NCBI GenBank assembly: GCA_963965975.1 | Contig: OZ014420.1 | Location: 374,501 to 438,500 of the forward strand | Direction: 5' to 3' | DNA length: 64,000 nucleotides | DNA from: Xestospongia bergquistia | Lineage: Eukaryota; Porifera; Demospongiae; Haplosclerida; Petrosiidae | Part shown: in pieces, positions 38,387 through 50,500 of the stretch | Numbering within the stretch: the first letter of the stretch is position 1 | How the letters are laid out: each line of letters opens with the position of its first letter | Position numbers and translations under genes: made by a program | Notes under the pieces: model-generated | What the model was told of the DNA's origin: nothing | Database searches by the model: none | The model's input: the letters and a program-made list of their open reading frames with translations, nothing else

Positions 38387-41300
38387 ATGGATATTGACAT
38401 CTCACTTGTGGGACTAACTCGAGATAAAATGCAGGTAATATTTGCTTAATATTTTATATGTCCATTTTACTCCTCTCTTTTTATGCATCCATTGTTAATA
38501 TGGCCCATTTATTTCGAGACAGAAAGTATCAACATTCAGAGTTACAGTTAATATGATCCTTGCTCAGAAGTCACAGCAAGCTATGTCAGTTACACAAGCT
38601 GTGAAATACTTGTATGCTGCCAAATTTGATGTCACGAAAGCTGAAGAAATATTTCACAACTATGAGGTATTGTCTTAAACATATCAGTACCTATTAGCGG
38701 AGAGAATACTCTAAATGTAGAAAGTATTAATTACTACAATGTTTGTATTAACATTATAAACTGTGTTATGCTAGTTTATATACTTTATAATATTAAGAAG
38801 GATAGTATAATAAACACCAGATGTTCAATTTATATTATATACCAAAAACTAACTATCATGTTTACACGTCAACATTAGTATATCACACGTTACTAGACCT
38901 TGTATCTTGGTGTCACCCCACAGACACACACAGACACACACAAACACATCAATTTTCTTTTCAATTTGCTAACATCTTGATTCATTTTACTAACATAAAC
39001 TTTACAATATCAATTTTAAGTGTGTAGTTGTTGTTCTAAGATAGTCTGCCATATAAAAGTCTCACTTACAAAGTAGTCTATTTATGGAGAACACTATAAA
39101 TATCTATTATCACTAATTACTGGATATGTGTTGCCAACATTAGCTGGTTTATTTGGGGAACATGTGTATATTGTATTGAAATCTGGCATATGAGGATTAT
39201 TATATAAGGTAATATTGTGACAATGATTACTCTCTCTCTCTCTCTCCCTTTCTCTCTCCCCCCCCCCCCCCCTCTTTCTCCTCTCCCATCTCTCCCCCCC
39301 CTCTCTCTCTCCTCCCCCCCCCTCTCTCCCTTCCTCCCTTTCTCTCTCTCTCTTTCCCCCTCTCTTTCTCTCTCTCTCTGTAGAAATACCATGAAGAATA
39401 TAATCTATCATATCTACATACTCACAAACAACTTCTAAATCCTGAAATCAGGTCTAAAAAACTGGAAATACTGGTTTGTTACTAATGCATACATGCTATC
39501 TCAATATATCAGTGACCAATAACACAATACAAGAGTGTTAGTTATAATTGTCTTACATCAACAATAATGAAACAAAGTACACTTGAGCACAGCAAAGAAA
39601 CAGCTGTTGATAGTATGTATAGATGTTCTTTTCCCATATATGGAAGTTACAGGCTTTAATGGATACTTTCATATTCAATACTTTAGGGAGCTAGGGACAA
39701 TGATGGCGCACAGATACTTCTTTTTACCGTTAATCGTCACAACAAGTCATGTGACCACAAAGCAGCTGTACAACTTCTCTTTCTTCTACTAGATCAGATA
39801 TCAGAAAGTCCTGAAACTCAGACAAAGGGAGTGACCCTCCTGATTGACCTTCAAAATTGTTCTCAAGATAATTACGACAGTAATTATTTAAATACTATCT
39901 TCACTGTCTTACTGGTTGGTACTATTATTGATAGTTGCTATGGTAACTGGTATGTATTTTATTATAGAATAGTTATCCTCTACATTTACACATGATATAT
40001 ATTGTTGAGACTCCATTGTGGTTTCTTAAAACACATAAAGAGACTGTCTCAGGATCTTTTAGAACATTACAAAGAAATCAGAAGGTTGGGATGAATGAAT
40101 GGATAGATGACATACAAACAGATGGATTAATGGATAATTGATGGACAGACAGTTGGTTAATTATTATATATTTTTATTGTAGGTTAAAACAATCACTTTA
40201 GCAGAGTTATCACAATATATTTCATCTGCTTCACTCCCTGTCTCTCTCGGAGGCTCTCTTTCTCCCATCAAATCAGCTTCTATGATGACAAATGAAGGAT
40301 TCTTACGTCATAGGTCTCCAAGTGGCTCTTCGCATGGCACTCCTCCTGTAGCTCCACCCCCTCGTTCTGATAGACCCGTTGCAAAACAGAGATCAATTCC
40401 TAAAATAGACAACAGTACCATAACATCAGGTGAAAAAAATTATTTTATAGTACTAATAAATAGAGTATAAATATATTTATGGTACTACATGTACATGTAT
40501 TTTTTTATTGTAATAGATGATTCACAGGAATTGTTAGCTGGTCAACCAGTATCTGGAACAGTAAACAAAATGAAGGATATGTTTCAAGCTAGTTGTACAA
40601 CATCTCCTTCTCATTCTAAACCTCTACATAACCCTCGTGAAAAACCCCTATCAAATGGACACAGTCAAAAAACTCCTAGACCCATACCGCCCCCAAGGGT
40701 TGGTTCTGCCAGAGTAAAAACCCCTGGTGACAATCTTGGACACAGTGTCTCCCCTCATGCAGATGTCAGAGTTAAGATAATACCTGATCTAGTTTCATTG
40801 AAAGAAAATTCTGTAAGTCAGAAACCCAAACCAGTTCAAAGTACAAAGAGTTTTGGTAGTCATGAGGAAGTATCAGATCTTAAGAGACCTTCAGAAGTAG
40901 TACCGAAGTCATCATTTTCCAATGAAGAATTTAAAGTCAATGAGAAGTTAGAGCCAGAAAATCATGCTGGAAAATCAAGACCATTTAGTTCAATTTTTGG
41001 AAAGAAGTTACGTTCTAAACAAGAAGGTATATTCAAAAATACCTCATCATCAGCTAAAGGAGGAGGAGACTCAGGAGAGGATGATAAAAGTAACAATAAA
41101 CCGTCTAAGATGGCTTCTTTAAGTGAGCACGCTCCTATAAAAAAGATGAGACAATTGGTACCTGGTAAAATGTTTGGACGTAGAGAACCCAGAGATACAG
41201 ACAGTAAGCTTGTTAAATTATCTGAACCAACTGATCCCATTAAACAAGTTGAACCTGTCAAACTAGTTGAACCTGTTAAACAAGTTGGTCAAATTAAACC

Positions 41301-43116
41301 AGTTGAACCTGTTAAACAGGATGAGCCAGTAATACCAAGAACCTCATCTGCATCTAAAACAAAACCTCAGCTGCAATATGAGAATGTGTCTATAAAGCCA
41401 GTCAGAAAACCACTAGATGTCCTAAATGCAGCTGACTCTAGCTCCTCCCCCAGTCAGACCTCCAAATCCCCTAAAACTATGCAGCATGCACAACCTTATA
41501 AAGTGACTGTGATTGCTGCACCTTCGGACCCACCCACGTCTCCACCTCCTCCTCCTCCTAATTTTAAAGAGACCCCTTTTAAGTCTAAACCTCCTGATAA
41601 TCCACCTCCTCCTCCACCCACTCATAATAATGAGAATGAAGAGGACACAAAAAGACAGAAGCGTAGTAATTATGAAAATGTCTTCCTTAGCAGAGGTAAA
41701 AATGGATGAATAGAGGACTAAATAGATATATAGAGAACTAAATGGATGCATGGAGAACTAAATAGATATATAAATCCATTTCTTACATGTAGTTGGTGAT
41801 GCTGAAAGTGAAGATGAAGGAGAACTATTGGACTCTGATATGAATTCTAGTTATGAAACAATATATGAGAATTATGGTCCTGATAAAGGTAATAGATGGA
41901 TGAATGTTGATGAACTACAGAAATATATCAAAGAGAGAGGCAAAAATGACCTCTCTTCTGAATATTACAAGATTAAAAATCAACCTTTAACTGGATCAGC
42001 ACAAGCTTTTAGGTAATACTGAATGTATTTGTTTTGTACTCTCTCTCCCCCCCCCCCCCTCTCTCTCTCTCTCTCCCTCCCTCCCTCCCCCCTCTCTCTC
42101 CCTCCCTCCCTCCCCCCCCCCTCTCTCTCTCTCAGACTATCGTGTAACACATCTAAGAACAGGTATAAAGATGTTGTATGTTATGACAGTACACGAGTAG
42201 TACTTTCTACAATTGATGGTGTTGAGGTATTGCTTTCTAATTGATAGTACATGTAAAATTATTTCTTGCAGGGCTCTGATTACATTCACGCTAATTACAT
42301 TAATGGATATCAGAAACCCAATGCAATGATTTTAACACAAGGTGTCCCTAATTAATTAAGAATTAATTAATTAATAATATTATTAGGACCATTGAAAAGA
42401 ACAGTCAATGACTTTTGGCGCATGTTATGGGAGAAAGAAGTTTTTGTGGTTGTCATGACAACCAAGTAAGTATAGAATGTATTATATAATAGGTTATTAG
42501 TATATATTATTAGATGTGTTGAAATGCGCAAGTTAAAATGTGCTCAATATTGGCCTGACGGAGATGGCATAGCAACATTTGGTGATATATCTGTCAAAGT
42601 AACTCAACACCATACTTGTCCATCATATGAGTTTAGACAACTTGCTGTAGAGTCTAAAGTAAGAGTGTCTATATGACCTATGTACTCTGACCTGTTGACC
42701 TATGTACTTTGACCTTTGTTTAGGGTGAAACACGGACCCTTATGCATTATCAGTTCATTGGTTGGCCAGATTATGGAGTACCTATTAATGGTTCAGAAGT
42801 TTTAGAGCTGTTATATACAGCAAGAGAAATGCAAGAATCGTTTCGTGAACACGTTAAAAATCCAGATCATTTTCCAGTATATGGCCCTCCTATGGTAATC
42901 CATTGTAGTGCTGGTATTGGTCGAAGTGGTACGTTTTGTTCATTAGACTACTGTATAGATGAATTAAGAATGAAGGGCAAAGTGAATATCCAACAATGTG
43001 TTATAACTTTAAGACAACAAAGAGCATTCTCAATACAAACAGATGAACAGTACATGTTTTGTTATCATACTGTCCTTGAATATGCACTCTACTTGAAGGC
43101 TGCTATGAAATTATAG
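38387..43116 (+). CDS. PTPN9-like: Protein tyrosine phosphatase with CRAL-TRIO/SEC14-like N-terminus (PTPN9/MEG2-like)
   Basis: The N-terminal exons resemble the CRAL-TRIO-N helix (VTQAVKYLYAAKFDVTKAEEIF) and a SEC14-type lipid-binding fold ending LPVSLGG (about 40240). A long disordered segment follows, mainly in one exon of about 1.2 kb (40503-41695), with Pro-rich stretches and a degenerate VEPVKQ repeat (about 41235-41325). The PTP domain includes KNRYKDVVCYD, DYIHANYINGY, GPLKRTVNDFWRMLWE, WPDYGVP (about 42763), the catalytic HCSAGIGRSGTF (about 42900-42936) and the Q-loop QTDEQYMF. All key catalytic residues are present, so it should be active. MEG2 acts on secretory vesicle membranes. 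The domain order matches PTPN9, but the linker is far longer. Confidence 0.85.
39229..39381. repeat. About 150-nt homopyrimidine tract before an exon
   Basis: Almost uninterrupted C/T on the plus strand with runs of 10 or more C. It ends directly in the acceptor tctctctgtag of the exon beginning AAATACCATGAAG. Confidence 0.9.
42043..42135. repeat. Second homopyrimidine tract in the same gene
   Basis: A C/T-only run with several poly-C blocks, ending in the acceptor ctctctctcag of the exon beginning ACTATCGTGTAAC. Confidence 0.9.
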
Positions 43117-43566
43117 AACACCTCATGAGAATGGTTGTGTGTTCTCAACTTTCATTGTCTATATCTCACTCTTCAATTAAATTTAGTGATTTTTTTATAA
43201 TACAATTGTTATTTTTAATCTTTACCATTTTTATTGTTTAAATTTGGCTGGACCAAGTTTAAATCAATCCAGTATATCCAGTAGTTCTATATGATGAGGT
43301 GTCTTTAATTATTTTATGTAAAGTATCTATTCATACAACATGTACATGTATTTTGTTTACATGTATATTGTGTTTTTAAATCATGTTTACATTTGTGATT
43401 GTAGTCTTGTCAATATAAGGTATTATGAAAGGAAAACTAGATAACCAATAACAATAATTTTATTTTTAACTCGCTTACCAATGATTTCCTATGCAAAGGG
43501 AAGCCAAAACAATTCTCTAGTACTTAAAGAGAACTTGAGGGAGTGCGATTTAGTTTTTTTAATGCA
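43117..43566. other. Intergenic PTPN9-like/RASGRF
   Basis: 450 bp between two plus-strand genes. AT-rich; holds an AATTAAATT-type stretch soon after the stop that may serve polyadenylation, and presumably the RASGRF promoter. No other structure seen. Confidence 0.4.
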
Positions 43567-44831
43567 ATGCCTACGTTGTCTGGATCTCTTCAAATGTCTT
43601 CTGTTCGATTAGAGGAAGGTCAGCTGGTTGAACTAAGCTTACAAGCGAGAAAGCATCCTGTTCGTCAAGGTTTTCTTGTTAAAGTGGATCACAAAGGAAA
43701 GAAAACTGTGCAGAAATGGATTCTTTTATATAGAAACTTTCTATTCTGTTTTGACAGTGAGATTAGCTCTAAACCATCGTGTGTGATCATAGTGGAGAGC
43801 TGTATCTGTTCTCCCATTGATACAGACTTACCAGATTGTCCTATGAGAGACAGAGAGGTTAGATGAACCCTAGAAGAAATAGATATAATTATTACCATCT
43901 TTTTCAGTGTGCATTTTCAATAAGTTACCAAAAAGATTCCTCAAGTAAACAGTTTGTATTTTTTGCAAGAAGCGTTACAGACAGAAATGAATGGATAACA
44001 GCCATTAATAACTCCAGGTAATATTAGTAATAAAATAAATATGAAAACTTACAAAAGGATACATCTTGAAAGCACTTGTAACTAGAACAGAGTCTATGGG
44101 TAATTATCTAAACTTCAGATCCTGAGTCCAAAAATTTGGAACTCTAGTATTATTAAGAAGTGTCACATTCATTCCTGGTAGTCCCATTAGTCAAAGTACA
44201 ATATTAAATTATTGACACTTGGTTGCCATAAATACTATTTATTTATGAATTTGTATAACTGGATAAATAATTATGATAGAATATTTGTTATATTACATCA
44301 TAATTTATATACAGTATGATGCGTGTTCAACAAGAATATGACTTGCTCTGTCGGCAATATCATCAGCTAGAAAGTCAACTGTCTTCTTCATTACAAGAAG
44401 TTTGTTATTTAAAACAACAACATTTAGATTCTCAAGAAGATTTGGCTCAGCTCCGAGCTACAGTAAGAGAGTACACAAACACAAATTCTTAATCTCAATG
44501 AATATTTTCTTTACTATCCATCAAACCAAACATCAAAGATTATCATCCATTGCTAATACACACACACACACACGCACACACACACACGCACACATATATA
44601 ATAATAATGTATAGAACTGATATAATGTATATGTCTTAGCGGCTCATTGATAATAATTTCCTGTGATCTAATGACAACACTAACAGTAAATTCCCAGAAA
44701 ACAAACTTTTATGACGATACATCCTCTTTATAGTTGACTATACCTCATCGAAAATCGAGCTCATTTAGTGTCCCTCGAACACCTACTCCAGAACCTGATA
44801 ATGAAAGGGAAGAAAGTGCCCGAATTGTAAG

Positions 44832-44866
<35 letters not shown>

Positions 44867-47800
44867 CTCTCTCTCTCTTGTTACCATGATACTGTCTATT
44901 GTATTCATCATCTCTTCCTTTTACCACCAGCTTCAAAAATACATTCGAGGGTGGTTGATTCGTCGCCGTTGGAAACATGTTGTCCATGCCTACATGAAGT
45001 CACCACATGCTGAACTAATGAGAAAGAGAAACCAGGTAAGAGTTAACATTGTGTGTAGAACTTAGTAGTAGTATGTAGGAGAGGACTTCCTCTCACATTG
45101 GCTAGCTATGATTCTTGAAAGAACTCTGATAGATGCTTTGTTTGGGTTGAAACATTTCTTGGTGGGTGCGTGTATTTATAATAATAGTGATGTCATATCA
45201 ATGTTTGTACAACTTCGATTATGTGTCCATTATTGTCTAATAGTCCACATCTTGTTGTCATTCTACTTATCCATCCATTCATCCATCCATCTATCCATTC
45301 ATCCATCCATCCATCCATCCATTCATCTATCCATCCATCCATCCATCTATCCATTCGTCCATTCTTAGCTTATTTGGAAATTTGTCGCATCAGAAGAAGA
45401 TTATGTTAGTCAGCTGACATTACTCAACAGTGAATTCCAACGTCAGTTTGAAATCGCTGCCTGTTCACACAAACCACCTTTATCAATGATACAATCTGTC
45501 GACATTTTTAGGAACTGGTCAGTTATGCACACACAAACACACACACCACAGAACAGTACTTCTTACTACATAATATTAGAAGTGTACAGTATATGTATTA
45601 AGAGAGATATTATAATATCGTGATATAGTTTACTCAAGGCATTAAAGGATTGTTTTTAAAACATATAGTTGTTTAAGAAATGTTTTTGTTTATTTAGTAA
45701 TGAACTGTTGCTTTTTCATCAACTATTTTTAAGAGGACTACACAATCGGATTGAAAAATGGCCTGTTGTTAATCTAGGTTAGATGGATGAATAGATGGAT
45801 GAACAGATGGATGAATGGATGGTTGCTCATACAACTGGAAAGAATAAGGGATTTCATTTACAGGAAATCCACAACAAACATGAGTAGAAGTTCCACTGGG
45901 ACTATCAAGAATTATGCATATATATATATACATGTACTCATGTTTCTGTGGATTTCTATTAATGTATCCTTTATATTTCCTCATAGTATAGTTTTATGGT
46001 TGATTACACATTTTATCAACCATGCAGAAACACTACAGTTAGTTACATTAATGGACACACACACATACTGAACAAATATTATTGTTTTTTACTCAATTAT
46101 AATTATAAAAATTCTTCTTGACCTTTGACCTTTAAGGTGATATTTTCAAGTTATTCATTCCCATGTTATCAGTTTACCATCAGTATGTGGGTAACCACAC
46201 CCACTCTCTTGATGTAAGCTACATGTAGATCAAACATGTAATAATATATTCTCTTTAGGTACTCTTTGAGTTAAAACTTAGTCCTCATTTTAAAGAGTTC
46301 CTCAAAAGCGTCGAGGGAAGACCTATGTGTAATCAATGTAAACTTGAAGATCTTCTAATTCTGCCACTAAAAGGAGTAAGGAACTAGTTATTAAGTGTTA
46401 ATTAATTAATTTTTTTAGATTTCCAGATACATTTTAGATTTACAAGAACTCAAAGCACACACACCTGTCGAACATGTTGACTATCCTGCACTCTCAGATA
46501 TGGTAGCTGAGTTGGAGATTATTCAAAAGGTGTTATATTTTTATTTCTCTATCTTCATCATTCCATCTTTCTCTCTGTGTCTATAACACAGACTGTTACT
46601 GATGAAGTATCTCTTTCTGAAAATATTCGACAAGTTTTGAAAGTAGAATCAAAAATTGAAGGAGGTTGTGAAGTATTGTTAGATAAAGAGCAAGCACTAG
46701 TTAGAAAAGGTACAATCGACTCCTCTGTCATTTTTGAAACATCTTTTTCTCTCTCCTTTCATCTCCTTAGGTTTTCTCTCACTCTATCGTCAGGAAGACA
46801 AAGACAAAGGACTTTCTTTCACTAGAAAGACAAGACGTCGTCATAACTATTGTTTTCTTTTTTCAAAACATCTCATAATTACTCAACGAGTGGAAAAGAA
46901 AGGAGAAGAAGGATACAAACTTGTCAAAGAATTTGGTATACTACCTTTAGCTAAATGTCGTATCCATGAGCATCCCCATCCTGATTGTGCAGGTAAGTTT
47001 GTGTCAACATAATATTTTGAAAGAAACTGGTTATGCAAACTACAAAATGTTGGGAGCATCTTATATTATAGCTTTGTATATCATCTGTAGCATAAAGTGA
47101 AGCTTTTGTACCATTTGGGACTTTCTTTAATAAATTTTATAAGTAATCTCTATAGTAGACAGTTCATATCTTATAAATAGGTGTTAAGTTGTAGCTAAAA
47201 TTCTATTTTTAGAATTAAGATGATGTCATGTTCTATTATAGAGCTTCGTTTTTTGGGATTTACTGTTGATTATGAACACAGTGACGACAAACATACTGTA
47301 ATATTAATAGCAATGGGTGTGGCTGAGAAAGCACAATGGATTGCTGATATAGCACAGGTAAATATCCATTTTATTAATAGTATCAAATATCTATGATGTA
47401 ATAGTAAAATTGTATATTTAGTAACACCATAAGATATCTGTTTTGGGATTATAAGTATAATAGAAATAGTCCCATTACAAAAAATAACCTAACAACTGCT
47501 ATAGTATTGTAGAATGTGTTTATGTCAAATGTGCACTTTTTATGGTCTTCTATTTGTCGTTACAGTGTATTGAGAGTGAAAAACAGAATAAAATTTTGAG
47601 AAGTCAAAGGTATGAGTGTGTGAGAAAAAACTGACCACTTACTAACCACATTCTCTCTCTCTCTCTCTCTCTCTGGTCTTCTACCCTCTTTCACACGCAC
47701 ACACACAGTCTAGGAGAACCAGTTGAACTAAGTTCAAAGTTCATACGTTACAGTACATTCAAAAGTGGAAAAGAACAATTAGTAAGTAAAGAACATTAAA

Positions 47801-49869
47801 ATATTATATTATTTGTTACTCTTAACAGGTGAACTGTGGCAATCTAGATAGTTTACTTCAAAGATTAACTAAAGTGAGCTATTTTGGTCTGGATTTTCTC
47901 AACACTTTCCTGACAACATTTCCAATATTTACAACTGCCCATGTTGTGTTGGACTTTTTAATCAAAGTATGTGTATATTATGATGTAATTAAGGGACCCA
48001 CTGATTATAAGCCTCTGTGTAGAGTTATCATGAATATATTGAAATCAGAGGAAAGAAGGCCATTAGCTCAAAGTTACCAGAGGATTGTGTTAAAGAAGCT
48101 AGAAGTAAGAGAGTGTAAAATAGTTTATTATTTTATTTTATCATATTTTACCAGGTCATGCTTTGAGCCCTGATTCTGCTTCTAATCGTTCAACAATGCC
48201 AGGGGTTAAAATTAAATGTGCAACACCTACTAGGTCATATAGCAATAGCCAAAATACAACTGGTTTGGTGTCTGGGATATTTTTTGCTTTGAAACATTGG
48301 ATATGTAAACATTTCTATGTGAGTATAGATGATAGATGGAAAGTGTAGACAGACAGACAGACAGATGGATTTATCACTTTTCTATTTCACTGTGTTCTAT
48401 TTCTTATAGCATTTCAGGGAATGTAATGAATTAGATGTTAAATTACAAGAATTACTTGATATTGCTTGTAATGAAACTCAACTATCATGTGCTGAGAAAA
48501 GAGTCATTTTGGAAGTTTCTAGGTAAATCAATTCATCTGTCCATCCATTCATCCTCTCATCTCTACGTCCATTCATTCATCTGTCCATCCATTCATCTTC
48601 TCATCTCTACGTCCATTCATTCATCTGTCCATCTACTTTCAGGTTATACACAATGCAGAAAGCTTGTCATGTCTCTACATCACAATATCCTATTCTGCAG
48701 TACATCTCTACAAAAGAAGAAACAGTAAATAAAATAATTACTACTAATAGTTAAAAAGTTATTTCCTTCTTCCATTGTATAGCCTTCTTTTGACATTGTG
48801 TTGACATGGCAACCGAGACAAGTTGCTGAGCAACTGTGTTTAATTGACAGTGCCCTATTTTGTCAAATTGAAAATAAGTAAGTTTGTTATTATCACTAAT
48901 AACAGGGTTATCCTCTTCAAATTTAGTGAACTGCTCCGTCACATGAGACACAAAGGTGAAAATAAAGTAGAGGTTGCTCCTAACTTAGTTACTATGATTC
49001 AACATTTTAACAGAGTATGTGGACATGTTTTATTTATCTAAATGGTTACATAACATTAGATGTCTGTGTTTTGGATGTGGACTGTTGCTAAGCAACATAA
49101 TGAGATGAATCGATGTGCAGCTATAGAGTTTCTTATCTCATTGGGGATGGAGTGTTATCAACTCAATAACTTTATGAGTATGATGCAAGTATTGGGGGCA
49201 CTAGAACACAGCAGTGTCTTGAAATTTAACAGCTGCTTTGATTTGTTGTCAAAAACGGTGAGTTTCTATCTATCCATCCATTGATCCACCTGTCTATATA
49301 TCCATCTGTCCATCCATCTATTTGTCCGTTCAATTTATTTAGGCCAAGATGCATCATAAAATGCTACAAAAATTAGGCAGTATTGATGGACGTTATAAAG
49401 AACTCAAGGCAGCTGTTAGAAAGTAATTATTATACAATTGTATTGTGTGTATTATATTATGTCTCAGAGCTCAGCCACCATTGTTACCATATTTGGCATT
49501 GACAATGAATGATTTAATTTGTGTATCAGAGGGAGCTCCCACGTATCTTGAAGGAAACCTCATCAATTTTACTAAGATGAGAAGAGTATGTCCATTCATT
49601 TATCCATCCATCCATCCATTCATTCATCCATCCATTACAGTATACAAGAATTATACATAGCGTATTACAACATCAGAAAGATCCTTATGAATTTCCTATT
49701 ATACCTGAGGTAAATATCCTAAAAATTTATCACCATTACCATTTCACATTTTGTACAGATCTCTAAAATTCTACTAAGCACAGAATTACCTGGCGATGAG
49801 AGTGTCCTTTACGAGTATGTAGATCAGATAATTGATAAGCCATCACCTCCACCATATGCTAGCCCTTAA
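43567..49869 (+). CDS. RASGRF: RasGRF-type Ras/Rho guanine nucleotide exchange factor
   Basis: Domain order is that of RASGRF1/2. An N-terminal PH domain ([38 protein letters not shown]) is followed by a coiled coil ([18 protein letters not shown]) and an IQ motif ([15 protein letters not shown], about 44932-44976). A DH domain follows ([13 protein letters not shown], about 45380; [16 protein letters not shown], about 46420), then a second PH ([12 protein letters not shown]), a REM/RasGEFN segment ([18 protein letters not shown]), and a Cdc25 domain ([60 protein letters not shown]). Start is the in-frame ATG at 43567. The IQ motif predicts calmodulin control. Introns are rich in CATC/GATG microsatellites. 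Confidence 0.92.
44837..44879. repeat. (TC)n microsatellite in a RASGRF intron
   Basis: TC dinucleotide run just after the donor at about 44829. A similar run lies at 47651-47674. Confidence 0.8.
45261..45366. repeat. (ATCC)n microsatellite in a RASGRF intron
   Basis: About 100 bp of ATCC/ATTC repeats ending at the acceptor of the exon that begins CTTATTTGGAAATTTG. The plus strand is pyrimidine-biased, so it also forms the splice tract. Confidence 0.9.
45780..45826. repeat. (GATG)n microsatellite directly after a RASGRF exon
   Basis: About 45 bp of GATG/GATA/GAAC repeats begins within a few bases of the donor at about 45777. It is complementary to the (ATCC)n tract at 45261-45366. Confidence 0.85.
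48537..48640. repeat. Tandem repeat of about 48 bp built from CATC units in a RASGRF intron
   Basis: The higher-order unit (ccatccattcatcttctcat, ctctacgtccattcattcat) occurs twice. Related CATC/ATCC runs lie at 49267-49325 and 49590-49640 in later introns. Confidence 0.8.
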
Positions 49870-50500
49870 TTAATTAATTAATTAAAATAATAATTTTTTT
49901 ACTTCATTATACATTATATAATTATGTACTATATATATGTGTGTGTGTGATTATGTCTGAAAAATTTATTTTTTTTAAAAACAATTTATAAATTGTTCAT
50001 TTTATGCTTGCCAAATTTCTAATTGCATCTTCCAACATATTTTACCATATAAGGTAATGGGTAGTGTTATCTTCAATACACCCAGCCAGTCATGACTTAA
50101 CAATATCTGACTATTATACCTCAAATCTAAAATAAATGTAGTTTGAAAGTGAGGACAACTTCCAAGACCATCTCATTGTTAGACAAGAGTTATCTTGTAA
50201 TGTATGCAATTATTGCTTCACTGGAGATCCTGTCAGATCTTGTTCATTACTAAGCAATAAAGTGGACTAATATTTTGATAATAATTATATTGATACTTCT
50301 TTTAACATAATTATAGAATGAAAATAATAACTGATCATTACAAAACATCCTATTAATATCATTTAAATAGAGTATGTATGAAAATGATATTTAATAGAAC
50401 TATTTAAATACTAACATTTCTTTTCTCATAATGTTATTTTCCCTAATCTCTGTAAGGTATCTCTCAAAATCTAATACAATAAACTCATCAATTAACAGGA
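49870..50500. other. Convergent intergenic region RASGRF/PPR-like gene
   Basis: AT-rich stretch starting with (TTAA)n at 49867-49884 and a TGTG run at about 49935. A low-complexity A/T stretch lies at 49960-50000. I see no gene; it must hold both 3' UTRs. Confidence 0.5.

Noticed and set aside
39094..39438. Arg/Glu-rich and Ser/Pro-rich open frames on both strands
   Set aside because: They are translations of the homopyrimidine tract in an intron; no domain and no exon-like composition.
45261..49640. CRISPR-like spaced repeats in RASGRF introns
   Set aside because: The repeats are simple CATC microsatellites without unique spacers, and the context is eukaryotic.
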